Of a stretch of 64,000 bases of DNA, positions 1 through 8,794 are shown piece by piece (position 1 is the first letter of the stretch; the number at the start of each line of letters is the position of its first letter). The DNA lies in the NCBI GenBank assembly GCA_001939945.1, contig MOEB01000007.1, forward strand, positions 1 to 64,000. The letters are read 5' to 3'. Position numbers and translations under genes: made by a program. The notes under the pieces are model-generated. The model had not been told where the DNA came from. It saw only the letters and a program-made list of their open reading frames with translations, and did not search any database. The DNA comes from Aerophototrophica crusticola. GTDB taxonomy: Bacteria > Pseudomonadota > Alphaproteobacteria > Azospirillales > Azospirillaceae.

Positions 1-2
1 GC

Positions 3-278
3 TCGGGCGCCAGCACCAGCACGGACGACCCCGGCCAGGGCGGCTTGCCCGAGGCCAGCGGCCCCGTAGGCGGCACCACGGGCTTGGGAAGCGGCGGCCC
101 CACCGACATGCCGGGCAGCCCCGCCCCCGCCGTGGGCGACAGCCAGCGCGGCGAGGGTACCGGCCGCCAGACCGCCGCGGGCCGTGCCGTCGGTGACTAT
201 GAGAAGGCCCGCGCCGAGGGCCAGACCCCCACCGACACCAACGCCGGGCCGGTGGGCGGGAGCAACGCGGGGGGGTGA
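3..278 (+). CDS. C-terminal end of a Gly/Ser/Thr-rich hypothetical protein (partial)
   Basis: The reading frame is open from the left edge of the window to a TGA at 276-278, so only the C-terminal 91 or so residues are visible. The segment is low complexity (Gly, Ser, Thr, Pro, Ala) with repeated GPVGG and TDxxGP-like pieces, and no recognisable domain. A TTG at 45 could be an internal start, but the frame continues upstream, so I treat it as a truncated longer gene. Composition of this kind is typical of disordered tails of surface or hypothetical proteins. No function can be assigned. It runs in the same direction as rlmN, 83 bp upstream of it. Confidence 0.5.
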   Translation, partial: SGASTSTDDPGQGGLPEASGPVGGTTGLGSGGPTDMPGSPAPAVGDSQRGEGTGRQTAAGRAVGDYEKARAEGQTPTDTNAGPVGGSNAGG

Positions 279-361
279 CCCCCCGCCTTACCCGGGACGC
301 ACGGCACTTATCCACCGTCAGCCTTTGACTCCGCGCCCGTCCTGCCCCATCTAGGCCCGTC

Positions 362-1558
362 ATGGGCATCGAGAATCACAGCAAGGCCTTCGCCCCCACC
401 CGGGCGGACGGGCGCACGAACTTGGTCGGCCTCTCCCGCGAGGAGCTGGAGGCGACGCTGGTCGCTGCTGGCCTGGAGAAATTCCGGGCGCGGCAGGTCT
501 GGCACTGGATCTATTTCCGCGGGGTCACCGACTTCGCCGCCATGACCACGCTGGCCAAGCCGGCACGGGAAAAGCTGGCCGCCCACTTCGTGGTGGACCG
601 GCCCGTGGCCGTGAAGGACCTGCTGTCGGAGGACGGCACCCGCAAGTGGCTCTGCCGCTTCCATGACGGGCAGGAGGTGGAGGCCGTGCACATCCCGGAG
701 GAGGACCGGGGCACGCTCTGCGTCTCCTCCCAGGTGGGCTGCACCCTGACCTGCCGCTTCTGCCACACGGGCACCCAGCGGCTGGTGCGCAACCTGACGG
801 CGGACGAGATCGTCAGCCAGGTCATGTTGGCCCGCGACGCCATCGGCGAGTGGCCCAGCCCGCCGGACGGCCGCATGCTGTCCAACATCGTCATGATGGG
901 GATGGGGGAGCCGCTCTATAACTATGAGAACGTGGCCAAGGCGCTGAAGATCGTCATGGACGGGGAGGGCATCGCCATCTCCAAGCGCCGGATCACCCTG
1001 TCCACATCAGGCGTCGTGCCCATGATGAAGCGCTGCGGGGAGGAGCTGGGCGTGAACCTGGCCGTGTCCCTGCACGCCGTGAATGACGAGCTGCGCGACC
1101 GCATCGTCCCCATCAACCGGAAATACCCGATCCGGGAGCTGATGGATGCTGTCCGCACCTATCCCGGCCTGAACAACGCCCGCCGGGTGACCTGGGAATA
1201 TGTGATGCTGAAGGGCGTCAACGACAGCCTGGCCGACGCGCGGGAACTGGTGCGCCTGATCCACGGCATCCCCAGCAAGATCAACCTGATCCCCTTCAAC
1301 CCCTGGCCCGGCGCCCCGTTCGAGTGCAGCGACTGGGACCAGATCATGCGCTTCGCCGACTATGTGAACGAGGCCGGCTACGCCAGCCCGATCCGCACCC
1401 CCCGGGGTAGCGACATCCTGGCGGCCTGCGGCCAGCTGAAATCCGAAAGCCAGCGCCCCACCGCCGCCATGCGCGCCGCCCAGCTGGAGGTCCACAAGAC
1501 CCTGGCCGCAGAATACGCCGCCCAGATCGCGGAGAAGGAAGCGGCGCTGTCGTTGTGA
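362..1558 (+). CDS. rlmN: Dual-specificity RNA (adenine-C2) methyltransferase RlmN, radical SAM
   Basis: 398 aa, the usual length for RlmN. The family methylates C2 of A2503 in 23S rRNA and of A37 in a subset of tRNAs, using a [4Fe-4S] cluster and SAM in the cytoplasm. The radical SAM motif CxxxCxxC is visible as Cys127, Cys131 and Cys134. The conserved C-terminal mechanistic cysteine sits in an AACGQL motif (Cys356). A GMGEP segment, the SAM-binding loop of the family, lies near residue 180. The ATG at 362 gives the expected N-terminus. It is monocistronic: the next gene converges from the minus strand 3 bp after the stop. Confidence 0.95.
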   Translation: MGIENHSKAFAPTRADGRTNLVGLSREELEATLVAAGLEKFRARQVWHWIYFRGVTDFAAMTTLAKPAREKLAAHFVVDRPVAVKDLLSEDGTRKWLCRFHDGQEVEAVHIPEEDRGTLCVSSQVGCTLTCRFCHTGTQRLVRNLTADEIVSQVMLARDAIGEWPSPPDGRMLSNIVMMGMGEPLYNYENVAKALKIVMDGEGIAISKRRITLSTSGVVPMMKRCGEELGVNLAVSLHAVNDELRDRIVPINRKYPIRELMDAVRTYPGLNNARRVTWEYVMLKGVNDSLADARELVRLIHGIPSKINLIPFNPWPGAPFECSDWDQIMRFADYVNEAGYASPIRTPRGSDILAACGQLKSESQRPTAAMRAAQLEVHKTLAAEYAAQIAEKEAALSL

Positions 1559-1561
1559 GGG

Positions 1562-2131
1562 TCAGAGGACGGCGGCGAACGGGCGCAACAGCGCCACCGT
1601 CTTGGGCAGGGACTGGGCCAACAGCGTATCCAGGTACTCGGTCGCCGACTTGGGCGGGTTCCTCAACCGGGCACGGTGGCGGACGGCCGCCGTGACCACC
1701 TCGGCCTGTTGCAGGTCGAATTGGTCGCTGATGAAGTCATCGGGGTGGATGGCCTCGACATGGTGCCGGGCCAACTCCTCCGCCGGGAAATCCCCCAGGT
1801 TGAAGGTTATGATGGCGTCCGCCCGGGCATGGATCGCGGCAGCCAGCACATGGCGGTCATCGGGGTCCGGCAGGGTAAGGGCCGGGACCAGGTACTCGTA
1901 CCCCTCCACCAGACAGTCGGGCGCGTGGCTGTCCATCAACGCGCAGGTGCGCTCCAACTGCTCCCGCGTCAGGTCTGGCCGGTTCGCCAGTACGTTCCGC
2001 GTCCACTCGTCATGGATGGCCCGGCTCCACTTGGCGCGGAACAGGTCCCGCGTCGCCAACTCCATCAGGAAGTCGCGCAATGGTGCCGGATACAGGCAGC
2101 AGGCATCGTAGATGACGGTGAACCGCGCCAT
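1562..2131 (-). CDS. PIN-domain ribonuclease, toxin of a toxin-antitoxin pair
   Basis: 189 aa. It begins with the hydrophobic strand and first acidic residue of a PIN domain (VIYDACCLYP, Asp9). Later acidic positions follow in the PDPDDRHVLAAA segment and in the TFNLGDFP segment typical of VapC-like and larger PIN proteins. PIN toxins are Mg-dependent endoribonucleases. At 189 residues it is longer than a minimal VapC (about 130) and belongs to the larger PIN group with a C-terminal helical tail. It starts directly after the stop codon of the upstream HTH gene (no gap), the layout of an antitoxin-toxin operon. Target RNA unknown. Confidence 0.8.
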   Translation of the reverse strand: MARFTVIYDACCLYPAPLRDFLMELATRDLFRAKWSRAIHDEWTRNVLANRPDLTREQLERTCALMDSHAPDCLVEGYEYLVPALTLPDPDDRHVLAAAIHARADAIITFNLGDFPAEELARHHVEAIHPDDFISDQFDLQQAEVVTAAVRHRARLRNPPKSATEYLDTLLAQSLPKTVALLRPFAAVL

Positions 2132-2581
2132 TCAGTAGCCCAGGCCGAGTTCCTGCGCCTCGGCAGCCAGTTGGTCCAGCGCGCCGGACCGCCGGGCCAT
2201 TGTCCGGTCCTTGAATGCCTTGAGGTCGCGGAACTGCACCCGCCGGTGGGAGCCGACCTTGCGGAAGGGAACCTCCCCGCTCTCCAGCAGCTTTACCAAG
2301 TGCGGCCGGCTGACGTTCAGGTAGTCGGCCGCCTCTTGTGTCGTCAGCTCCGCATGTACCGGGATCAGGGTAACGGCGTTCCCCTGCGACATCTCCACCA
2401 GAAGATGGGCCAGCAGGTGCTGGGCCGCCCGCGGCAGGGGCAGCACCTGCCCGTCGCCGAGCTGGACCCGGAGTTCCCTGTCCAGCCCATGGGCCGCCAG
2501 CACACGGCTGGACTCAGTGGCCAGCCGCGTGTCGTCCTCCGTCGGGACCACGGTATCTGGCTTTTCCAGAAGGGTGTTCAT
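2132..2581 (-). CDS. Helix-turn-helix (excisionase-type) antitoxin partner of the PIN protein
   Basis: 149 aa. An excisionase/MerR-like HTH is visible at about residues 80-125: the LTTQEAADYLNVSRPHLVKL helix pair followed by the wing FRKVGSHRRVQ. The N-terminal half is acidic and the C-terminus is helical and Ala/Leu-rich. It is the first gene of the pair; its TGA is immediately followed by the ATG of the PIN gene, so the two should be translated together. By analogy with other HTH/PIN pairs it probably neutralises the PIN protein and represses its own promoter. That role is inferred from position and fold only. An alternative is a plain regulator. Confidence 0.75.
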   Translation of the reverse strand: MNTLLEKPDTVVPTEDDTRLATESSRVLAAHGLDRELRVQLGDGQVLPLPRAAQHLLAHLLVEMSQGNAVTLIPVHAELTTQEAADYLNVSRPHLVKLLESGEVPFRKVGSHRRVQFRDLKAFKDRTMARRSGALDQLAAEAQELGLGY

Positions 2582-2660
2582 CAGTCGGAGCCCTCGCCTA
2601 TTCCATGCAGAATGGATCCACGGGGCCGTAAACGCAATATCCGAAACGATGGACCCCGCC

Positions 2661-3305
2661 CTACAACGCCCCAGTCACCCGCAGGAAGTCCCTGATCTTC
2701 GCCGGTACCTTGTGGCCCGGCCGGTCCTCCACGCCGGAGGAGACGTCGACGGCCGTGGCGCCGGTGGCGCGCACCGCCTCCGCCACGTTGTCCAGGGTCA
2801 GGCCGCCGGACAGCATCCAAGGCTTCGTCCAGGTCCGGCCGGCCAGCAGGGTCCAGTCGAAGGACAGGCCATTGCCGCCGGGCAGGGCGGCCACGTTCTT
2901 CGGCGGCTTGGCATCGAACAGCAGCCGGTCCGCCACGTCCTGGTAGGCGGCGGCCCCGTCCAGGTCGGCGGCATCCGCCACCTTGACGGCCTTCATCACC
3001 TCAATGCCATAGGTCTCGCGGATTTCCCGCACCCGGGCCGGCATCTCCTCCCCGTGCAGCTGGATCATGTCCAGGGGCACGTTGGTGACGACGCGCTCCA
3101 GGAACTCGTCATCCGGCTCCACGAACAGGCCCACCACCCGCACCCCGGTGGGGGCGAGGCGGGCGAGCTGGGCGGCGGTGGGCGGGGGCACGTAGCGGGG
3201 GGAGCGTTCATAGAACACCAGCCCGATGTAGCGGGCCCCGCCCTGCACCGCCGCCTCCATGGCGTCGGGGTGGTTGATGCCGCAGATCTTGGCCTGGACG
3301 GTCAT
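2661..3305 (-). CDS. trpF: Phosphoribosylanthranilate isomerase TrpF
   Basis: 214 aa, normal for TrpF. It catalyses the Amadori rearrangement of N-(5'-phosphoribosyl)anthranilate to CdRP in tryptophan synthesis. The N-terminal KICGI with the catalytic Cys (Cys8), the GARYIGLVFYERSPRYV stretch, IQLHG, and the C-terminal LSGGL and DVSSGVE phosphate-binding motifs are all present, consistent with a complete TIM barrel. The frame is open further upstream, but the ATG at 3305 gives the conserved N-terminus and overlaps the pyrF stop by ATGA. This arrangement suggests translational coupling to pyrF. trpB and trpA, often next to trpF in alphaproteobacteria, are not in this neighbourhood. Confidence 0.95.
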   Translation of the reverse strand: MTVQAKICGINHPDAMEAAVQGGARYIGLVFYERSPRYVPPPTAAQLARLAPTGVRVVGLFVEPDDEFLERVVTNVPLDMIQLHGEEMPARVREIRETYGIEVMKAVKVADAADLDGAAAYQDVADRLLFDAKPPKNVAALPGGNGLSFDWTLLAGRTWTKPWMLSGGLTLDNVAEAVRATGATAVDVSSGVEDRPGHKVPAKIRDFLRVTGAL

Positions 3306-4024
3306 GGCGTCAGTTCCTCCGCGATGCGCCGGGCGGCGGCGCCGGGGTCGGCGTCCGCGGTGATGGGACGGCCGATGACAAGATGGTCCGCCCCGGCCGC
3401 AACGGCCTGGGCGGGGGTCATGATCCGCTTCTGGTCGTTGGCGGCAGCCCAGGCGGGCCGGATGCCCGGCACCATCAGGATGAAGTCGGGGCCCAGGGCC
3501 GCACGCAGCGCCGCCACCTCCGCCGGGGAGCAGACGATGCCATCCACCCCGGCGTCCCGCGCCATGCGGGCCAGCCGTTCCACCTGCGCGGCCACGGGGC
3601 CCTGCTGGCCGGTGGCTTCCATGTCCTCCTCGCCCAGGCTGGTCAGCACCGTCACGGCCAGGATGCGCATGCGGGGCAGGCCCAGGCGCTCCGCCTCCTC
3701 CCGCGCCGCGTCGGCCGCCGCCCGCAGCATGGCGGGCCCGCCGGCGGCATGGACGGTCAGGAAGGACGGGGCCAGCGGGGCGGCGGACCGCACCGCCCCG
3801 GCCACCGTGTTGGGGATGTCGTGCAGCTTCAGGTCCAGGAACAGGGGCAGGTCCAGCCCGTCCACCACGGCGCGGATGCCCGCCGGCCCCTGGGCCACGA
3901 AGAATTCCAGCCCCAGCTTCACCCCACCCACCATCCCGGCGACCTTGCCCGCCATGGCGCGGGCGCCGGCCACGTCCGTCATGTCCAAGGCGACGAAGAT
4001 GCGGTCGGTGGGGGGGGCGGTCAT
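3302..4024 (-). CDS. pyrF: Orotidine 5'-phosphate decarboxylase PyrF
   Basis: 240 aa from the ATG at 4024. An in-frame start 36 bp upstream exists, but the shorter form has the standard N-terminus (RIFVALD). The enzyme converts OMP to UMP, the last step of UMP synthesis. The catalytic DLKLHDIPNT motif is at residues 64-73, with the Asp-Lys-His-Asp array (Asp64, Lys66, Asp69). The phosphate-binding VPGIRP and GADHLVIGRPI segments close the barrel. It overlaps trpF by 4 nt. Linking pyrimidine and tryptophan genes is common in alphaproteobacteria. Confidence 0.95.
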   Translation of the reverse strand: MTAPPTDRIFVALDMTDVAGARAMAGKVAGMVGGVKLGLEFFVAQGPAGIRAVVDGLDLPLFLDLKLHDIPNTVAGAVRSAAPLAPSFLTVHAAGGPAMLRAAADAAREEAERLGLPRMRILAVTVLTSLGEEDMEATGQQGPVAAQVERLARMARDAGVDGIVCSPAEVAALRAALGPDFILMVPGIRPAWAAANDQKRIMTPAQAVAAGADHLVIGRPITADADPGAAARRIAEELTP

Positions 4025-4176
4025 GACGGCGGATCCTGTGCGGCAAGGGCTTTCCCCCATGTAGCGCGGATCACGCCCGGTTCAAAAGCCCCGATGCCGC
4101 AGGGGGCGGCTGTTGTCCGGGCGCGGGGGGGCCGGTCGCCAGCCCTGGACGCTCGGCTCCCTCCCGCTCGCCGTCC

Positions 4177-4207
4177 TTGACGATTACGTAAAGGGAATCC
4201 CTATACT
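4177..4207 (+). promoter_or_regulatory. Putative sigma70-type promoter of the DUF2889 gene
   Basis: TTGACG (4177-4182) and TATACT (4202-4207) are separated by 19 bp and lie 33 bp upstream of the ATG at 4240. The spacer contains the 8-bp palindrome TTACGTAA and the palindrome GGGAATCCC, so an operator may overlap it. The spacing is long for sigma70, so this is a reasoned guess. The 4025-4176 stretch between pyrF and this site shows nothing else. Confidence 0.5.
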
Positions 4208-4239
4208 CCTACCCGCACCCGTGCCCTGAGGACCGTGCC

Positions 4240-4845
4240 ATGCCCCTGCCCCCGCCCGACTGCGACCGCCAGCACCTGCATACCCGCAAGGTGACCTGCA
4301 CCGGCTACCGGCGTTCCGACGGGATGTGGGACATCGAGGGCCACATCACGGATGAGAAGACCTATCCCTTCGACAGCACCAGCCGCGGCCATGTGGCGCC
4401 GGGAGACTTCGTGCATGAGATGTGGGTCCGGCTGACGGTGGACAATGACTTCACCGTGCGGGCCGTGGCGGCGGTGACGGACGCCTCGCCCTTCCCGCTC
4501 TGCCCCAACATCACCCCCAACTTCCAGCGGCTGGTGGGATTACGGATCGCGTCCGGCTGGACGGCGGCGGTGAAGGAGCGGCTGGGCGGGGTGGAGGGCT
4601 GCACGCACCTGGTGGAACTGCTCGGGCCGGTGGCCACCACCGCCTTCCAGACCATCGCCCCCATCCTGAACAAAGAGGCGGAGGAGCGCCGCAAGGCCGC
4701 CGCGGACCGGGGCGACCCGGTGAGGCCCCGCCGGCGGCCGCCGCTGATCGACACCTGCCACGCCTTCTCCAGCGACGGCCCGGTGGTGAAACAGGCTTGG
4801 CCGGAGTTCTATACCGGCCCCAGGGAAACCGGCGCCCGGGACTGA
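4240..4845 (+). CDS. DUF2889 domain protein
   Basis: 201 aa, matching the length and layout of the DUF2889 family: an N-terminal HTRKVTCTGYRRSDGMWDIEGHITD segment (split here across about residues 14-38), a central LTVDNDFTVRAVAAVTDASPF-type segment, and a C-terminal GCTHLVELLGPVATTAFQT stretch. The family is widespread in proteobacteria and is often seen near phenylacetate or aromatic degradation genes, but its biochemical role is not established. The protein lacks a signal peptide and membrane segments. It is transcribed divergently from pyrF-trpF behind a plausible promoter and is followed 22 bp later by a convergent RHH gene. Confidence 0.85.
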   Translation: MPLPPPDCDRQHLHTRKVTCTGYRRSDGMWDIEGHITDEKTYPFDSTSRGHVAPGDFVHEMWVRLTVDNDFTVRAVAAVTDASPFPLCPNITPNFQRLVGLRIASGWTAAVKERLGGVEGCTHLVELLGPVATTAFQTIAPILNKEAEERRKAAADRGDPVRPRRRPPLIDTCHAFSSDGPVVKQAWPEFYTGPRETGARD

Positions 4846-4867
4846 CCCGCGGCACCCCGGCCGCGGG

Positions 4868-5242
4868 TCAGTGCGGCCGGGTCGGGGCCCCGCTGTCGTT
4901 GGCCACGTCGGGGAAGACGGCGGAGATCTGGCCGAGCAGGTCGCTGTTGCCGTGCTTGGCGCGCAGATGCCCGTCCTCCGTGGCGGCCGACCTGAAATAG
5001 GCCAGCAGGAACACCCGGATGGCGGCGGTCAGGGATTCCGGCCGGCATGACCGTTCCGCCACCAGCGAGCAGAGCTGGTGCACCGACAGGTTTTCCCGTT
5101 TGGTCACCTCGATCAGGGCATCCCAGATCTGGGGTTCCATCCGCATGCTGGTGCGTTTGCCCAGCACGGTGACATTGCGGATCACGAGGTCGTTCTTGTT
5201 GGGCTTGACGTGCTTCGTCAGTCGTTCGGAACGGGGTGGCAC
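4868..5242 (-). CDS. Ribbon-helix-helix DNA-binding protein
   Basis: 124 aa from the GTG at 5242. A TTG at 5290 would add 16 residues, but the GTG has a GGGAG ribosome-binding site about 7 nt upstream, and the N-terminal extension is unconserved in character. The RHH core is the VTVLGKRTSMRMEPQIWDAL strand-helix followed by ENLSVHQLCSLV, as in the RHH_4 family of alphaproteobacterial regulators. The C-terminal part (LTAAIRVFLLAYFR) is the second conserved helix. A 7-bp inverted repeat lies just upstream and is a likely autoregulatory operator. Target genes unknown. It is convergent with the DUF2889 gene. Confidence 0.75.
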   Translation of the reverse strand: MPPRSERLTKHVKPNKNDLVIRNVTVLGKRTSMRMEPQIWDALIEVTKRENLSVHQLCSLVAERSCRPESLTAAIRVFLLAYFRSAATEDGHLRAKHGNSDLLGQISAVFPDVANDSGAPTRPH

Positions 5243-5299
5243 CTGTGGACTCCCGGTACGCTGTCTGGTCGGCCATCGCGCCGCGGCCAACCGCGGCGT

Positions 5300-5317
5300 C
5301 GCATATAGAAATATGCG
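5300..5317. promoter_or_regulatory. Inverted repeat, probable operator of the RHH gene
   Basis: CGCATAT and ATATGCG are a perfect 7-bp inverted repeat separated by AGAA, in an AT-rich patch 58-75 bp upstream of the GTG start of the RHH gene. RHH proteins bind short inverted or tandem repeats in their own promoters, so this is a plausible autorepression site. Binding itself is inferred. Confidence 0.5.
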
Positions 5318-5379
5318 AGGTTATATGACCAATCAACACCGAATAGCGCTACCGGGCATAAATCCTTCTGCAGGCCCCC

Positions 5380-5661
5380 TCAACCCTGCGCCGAATCCTC
5401 CGTCGGGGTCAGGGTCTTGAGCGCGAGGGCGTGCACCCGTTCGGCGAGTTCGTCCCGTAACGTGTCATAGACGAGGCGCTGGCGGGCGACTCGGTTCAGC
5501 CCCTCGAAGGCGGCGGACACCACCTCCACGTCGAAATGCGTCTCCCCCTCCGGGCGGGCGCCGGCATGGCCCGCATGGCGGTGGGACACGTCCTTGACCC
5601 GCAGGCGCGTTGGGGCCAGGGCCTGGGTCAGCTTGGTCTGGATTCGGGTGGCGTATTCCAT
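5380..5661 (-). CDS. bolA: BolA family protein
   Basis: 93 aa from the ATG at 5661. The frame runs 18 codons further upstream, but MEYATRIQTKLTQAL is the normal BolA start. The family fold is seen in LRVKDVSHRHAGHAG, the conserved His region, and in the helix RVARQRLVYDTLRDEL with the VHALALKTLTP C-terminus. BolA proteins bind [2Fe-2S] clusters together with monothiol glutaredoxins and affect stress and morphology responses. In alphaproteobacteria bolA commonly lies beside the J-domain/cobS/cobT genes, as it does here (with a DMT transporter intervening). Confidence 0.88.
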   Translation of the reverse strand: MEYATRIQTKLTQALAPTRLRVKDVSHRHAGHAGARPEGETHFDVEVVSAAFEGLNRVARQRLVYDTLRDELAERVHALALKTLTPTEDSAQG

Positions 5662-5770
5662 GGTCCGACCTTGGGGTTGGAAGGCGGGCGGGGGGCAGGG
5701 CTGCGCGCCCGTCACTTCACGGCGACGGGGACGTGGCTTACCTGACCCCTGTCACTGATAGGGATTTCCC

Positions 5771-6733
5771 ATGCCGGATGCCAGCCCAACCGACCTGCGG
5801 GACCTGCGTGCCGCCGCCCCGCGGACGGCCGACCGGGCCGCCAGCCGCCCCGTCGGGCGGGTTACGGCGCTGGTCCTGCTCGGCCTGGTGATGCTGCTAT
5901 GGGGCGGCAACTGGCCGGTCATGAAGGTGGCGGTCCAGGCCATGCCGCCGGTCAGCTTCGCCGCGTCGCGCCTGGTGCTGGGCAGCCTGACCCTGTTCGC
6001 CGTTGCGGCCGCGGCGGGGCAGCTGCGCCTGCCGTCGCGCCACGACCTGCCCATCGTGTTGTGGGTGGGGCTGCTGCAGATGGCGGTGTTCCTGCTCTGC
6101 GTCAGCCTGGCGTTGCAGCATGTCCCCGCCGGGCGCAGCGCCATCCTGGCCTATACCACACCCCTGTGGGTGGTGCCCCTGGCCCTGGTCTGGTTGGGGG
6201 AGACGTTGAACCGCATGAAGGTGGCCGGGCTGCTGCTGGGCCTGGCCGGCGTGGGGGTGCTGTTCAATCCGCTGGCCTTGGACTGGGGCGACCGGGAGAT
6301 GCTGCTGGGCAACGGCCTGCTGATGCTGGCCGCCCTGGCCTGGGCGGTGAACATGGTGCAGGTGCGCCGCCACCGTTGGGAGGGCACGCCCCTGTCCCTG
6401 GGGCCCTGGCAGTTGCTGGTCGGGGCGGTGCTGCTGGTGCCGCTGGCCCTGGTGATGGAGGAACCCGGGCAGGTGGCCTGGACGGGGGAGCTGTGGGCCT
6501 GCCTGGTCTATAACGGCCCCATCGCCACGGCCCTGGGCTTCTGGGCCATCGTCAGCGCCAACCGGGCGCTGCCGGCCATCACCCTGTCCCTGTCCACCCT
6601 GGGCACGCCCCTGGTGGGGCTGGTGGCCAGCGCCTGGTGGTTGGGGGAGCCGCTGGGCTTGGCCAACCTGGCGGGCCTGGCCCTGATCGGCGCCGGGTTG
6701 GTGCTGGTGGCCCTGGCCGACCGGAAGCGCTGA
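5771..6733 (+). CDS. DMT (EamA) family transporter
   Basis: 320 aa with about ten hydrophobic helices arranged as two EamA repeats (about residues 38-165 and 180-317). The first repeat carries MLLWGGNWPVMKVA and the loop VPAGRSAILAYTTPLWV, the family signatures. The second has YNGPIATALGFWA. These inner-membrane proteins export amino acids or other metabolites; the substrate cannot be read from sequence. The N-terminal 35 residues are hydrophilic and Arg/Ala-rich. It is divergent from bolA. Confidence 0.88.
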   Translation: MPDASPTDLRDLRAAAPRTADRAASRPVGRVTALVLLGLVMLLWGGNWPVMKVAVQAMPPVSFAASRLVLGSLTLFAVAAAAGQLRLPSRHDLPIVLWVGLLQMAVFLLCVSLALQHVPAGRSAILAYTTPLWVVPLALVWLGETLNRMKVAGLLLGLAGVGVLFNPLALDWGDREMLLGNGLLMLAALAWAVNMVQVRRHRWEGTPLSLGPWQLLVGAVLLVPLALVMEEPGQVAWTGELWACLVYNGPIATALGFWAIVSANRALPAITLSLSTLGTPLVGLVASAWWLGEPLGLANLAGLALIGAGLVLVALADRKR

Positions 6734-6890
6734 GGCGGGCATCAGGGCCAGCGCCAGCCCGCCCGGCGCTTGAGGGAGCAGGTAAACCAAAGTTCCCGTC
6801 GGACAAGGGCGGATCGGGCCGGTCAGCCTTTCGTGGGGCGCGCCCGCGCGGCGCCTTGCCAGGGGGTCGCGGCCCACCCATACTCGGGCA

Positions 6891-7469
6891 ATGCAGCGCA
6901 ACAAACCCGGCCTTTCCTTCGACTTCCGTGAGCCGCCCCGGGCGGCGGTGAAGGCGTGCGAGCACCCCGGCTGCCGGGAGGCCGGCGACTACCGCGCGCC
7001 CAAGGCCCGCGACCGGCTGAACGACTATTACTGGTTCTGCCTGGACCATGTGCGGGAGTACAACAAGTCCTGGGATTTCTACGCCGGGATGAACCAGGCG
7101 GAGATCGAGAACCAGGTTCGCCACGACACCACCTGGCAGCGCCCCACCTGGCCCATGGGCAACTGGCGCACCCGTGAGCGGGCGATGCGCGACAAGGTGT
7201 TCACCGGCGGCTTCGCCTTCGGCGCGGAGTGGGGGGAGGAGCGCAAGGCCGAGGCGCCCCGCCCCAAGCCCCGCACCCCGGAGGAGGAGGCGTTGCACGT
7301 GCTGGGCCTGGACCCGGGCTCGGACTTCGCCACGGTGAAGCGCCGCTACCGCGAATTGGCGAAAAAACACCATCCGGACGCCAACGGCGGCAGCAAGCAG
7401 GCCGAAGAACGGTTGAAGACGATCAACCAGGCCTATAACACCCTGAAGGCCAGCCTCGGCGCCGGTTGA
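6891..7469 (+). CDS. J-domain (DnaJ-like) protein
   Basis: 192 aa. The C-terminal 60 residues are a J domain with the HPD motif (KKHHPDA, about residue 160), which stimulates Hsp70 ATPase. The N-terminal part has the conserved CEHPGC and [13 protein letters not shown] pieces that mark the alphaproteobacterial family encoded next to cobS. The true partner and client are unknown; the constant linkage to cobaltochelatase genes suggests a chaperone role there, but that is inference. Its stop codon is 53 bp before the cobS start. The 157 bp upstream contain no other gene. Confidence 0.85.
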   Translation: MQRNKPGLSFDFREPPRAAVKACEHPGCREAGDYRAPKARDRLNDYYWFCLDHVREYNKSWDFYAGMNQAEIENQVRHDTTWQRPTWPMGNWRTRERAMRDKVFTGGFAFGAEWGEERKAEAPRPKPRTPEEEALHVLGLDPGSDFATVKRRYRELAKKHHPDANGGSKQAEERLKTINQAYNTLKASLGAG

Positions 7470-7522
7470 ACCCGGGCCGGACCTGCCGGACACGACCCGT
7501 CGGAAACGACAAAAAGACAGAG

Positions 7523-8530
7523 ATGATGGCACCCGAAATGGCACCCCTCTCCGCCTCCGCGACCCACGAGCTTCCCGACGTCAAGGTTTCCGTCCGCGAG
7601 GTCTTCGGCATCGACAGCGACATGCAGGTCGCCGCCTTCTCCAACCGCACCGAGCACGTGCCGGAGATCGACGACGCCTACCGGTTCGACCGGGAGACGA
7701 CCATGGCCATCCTGGCCGGGTTCTCCTACAACCGCCGCGTCATGATCCAGGGCTATCACGGCACCGGCAAGTCCACCCATATCGAGCAGGTGGCGGCCCG
7801 GCTGAACTGGCCCTGCATCCGCGTCAACCTGGACAGCCACATCAGCCGCATCGACCTGATCGGCAAGGACGCCATCGTGCTGCGCGACGGCAAGCAGGTG
7901 ACGGAGTACCGGGAAGGCATCCTGCCCTGGGCGCTGCAACACCCCTGCGCCATCGTGTTCGACGAGTATGACGCCGGCCGCCCGGACGTGATGTTCGTGA
8001 TCCAGCGCGTGCTGGAGGTGGAGGGCAAGCTGACCCTGCTGGACCAGAACAAGGTGATCCGGCCCCACCCGGCCTTCCGCCTGTTCGCCACCGCCAACAC
8101 GGTGGGCCTGGGCGACACCACGGGCCTGTACCACGGCACCCAGCAGATCAACCAGGGCCAGATGGACCGCTGGAACATCGTGGCCACCCTGAACTACCTG
8201 CCCCACGACCAGGAGACCAAGATCATCCTGGCCAAGGTGAAGTCCTATGACACGGAGGAGAAGCGCGGCCTGGTCAGCGCCATGGTCCGCCTGGCCGACC
8301 TGACCCGCAGCGGCTTCATCGCCGGCGACATCAGCACGGTGATGAGCCCCCGCACCGTCATCACCTGGGCCCAGAACGCCGAGATCTTCGGCGGCGACGT
8401 GGCCTTCGCCTTCCGCGTCACCTTCCTGAACAAGTGCGACGAGGTGGAGCGGCCGACAGTGGCCGAGTACTACCAGCGCTGCTTCGGCAAGGAACTGCCG
8501 GTGACGGGCGGGGGCGTGACGCTGGTGTGA
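7523..8530 (+). CDS. cobS: Cobaltochelatase subunit CobS (AAA+ ATPase)
   Basis: 335 aa from the ATG at 7523; an adjacent ATG at 7526 is equally possible. CobS and CobT form the ATPase chaperone that, with CobN, inserts Co2+ into hydrogenobyrinic acid a,c-diamide in aerobic B12 synthesis. Walker A is GYHGTGKST at about residues 77-85; Walker B is IVFDEYD at about 145; sensor residues lie in [11 protein letters not shown]. The C-terminal helical part is complete and ends in GGGVTLV. It is in an operon-like run with the J-domain gene upstream, but cobT is separated from it by a repeat element and an unrelated ORF. Confidence 0.95.
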   Translation: MMAPEMAPLSASATHELPDVKVSVREVFGIDSDMQVAAFSNRTEHVPEIDDAYRFDRETTMAILAGFSYNRRVMIQGYHGTGKSTHIEQVAARLNWPCIRVNLDSHISRIDLIGKDAIVLRDGKQVTEYREGILPWALQHPCAIVFDEYDAGRPDVMFVIQRVLEVEGKLTLLDQNKVIRPHPAFRLFATANTVGLGDTTGLYHGTQQINQGQMDRWNIVATLNYLPHDQETKIILAKVKSYDTEEKRGLVSAMVRLADLTRSGFIAGDISTVMSPRTVITWAQNAEIFGGDVAFAFRVTFLNKCDEVERPTVAEYYQRCFGKELPVTGGGVTLV

Positions 8531-8553
8531 GGGGGTGACGTCCCCTGGTGAAA

Positions 8554-8708
8554 TGAAAAATTGGACATTCACGGACACGCACAAACACACGCACAAACAT
8601 ACACGACTAAACTAAATCGAACCAAACTAGGTTAAATTGGCTGCGCCGCAGGCATTTTCTTTTTGTGTATGTTCGTGTGTGGATTGTGCGTGTTCGTGAA
8701 TGTTTCTG
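8554..8708. repeat. Dispersed imperfect palindromic element, copy 1 (TGTGCGTG family)
   Basis: An AT-rich element between cobS and the GxxExxY gene. Its left part contains ACATTCACGGACACGCACAA (8565-8584) and its right part the near-exact inverse at about 8685-8704. Between the arms lie ACACACGCACAAACATACAC and TGTGTATGTTCGTGTG-type sequence. A second element with the same right half and arm sequence is at 26446-26609. There is no ORF inside. Its size and inverted structure suggest a MITE- or BIME-like repeat. Confidence 0.7.
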
Positions 8709-8794
8709 GCCCCACCGTCAACTTGAAGGCGCCTTCACCAGCAGCCTCTCCGTCAACTTGAACGCCCCCTCCACCATCGGCCCTTACGACGGAT

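Noticed and set aside
2661-4046. A 461-codon frame that would fuse trpF to an upstream extension
   Set aside because: The upstream part is an alternative frame of pyrF; trpF has a normal ATG start at 3305 coupled to pyrF.
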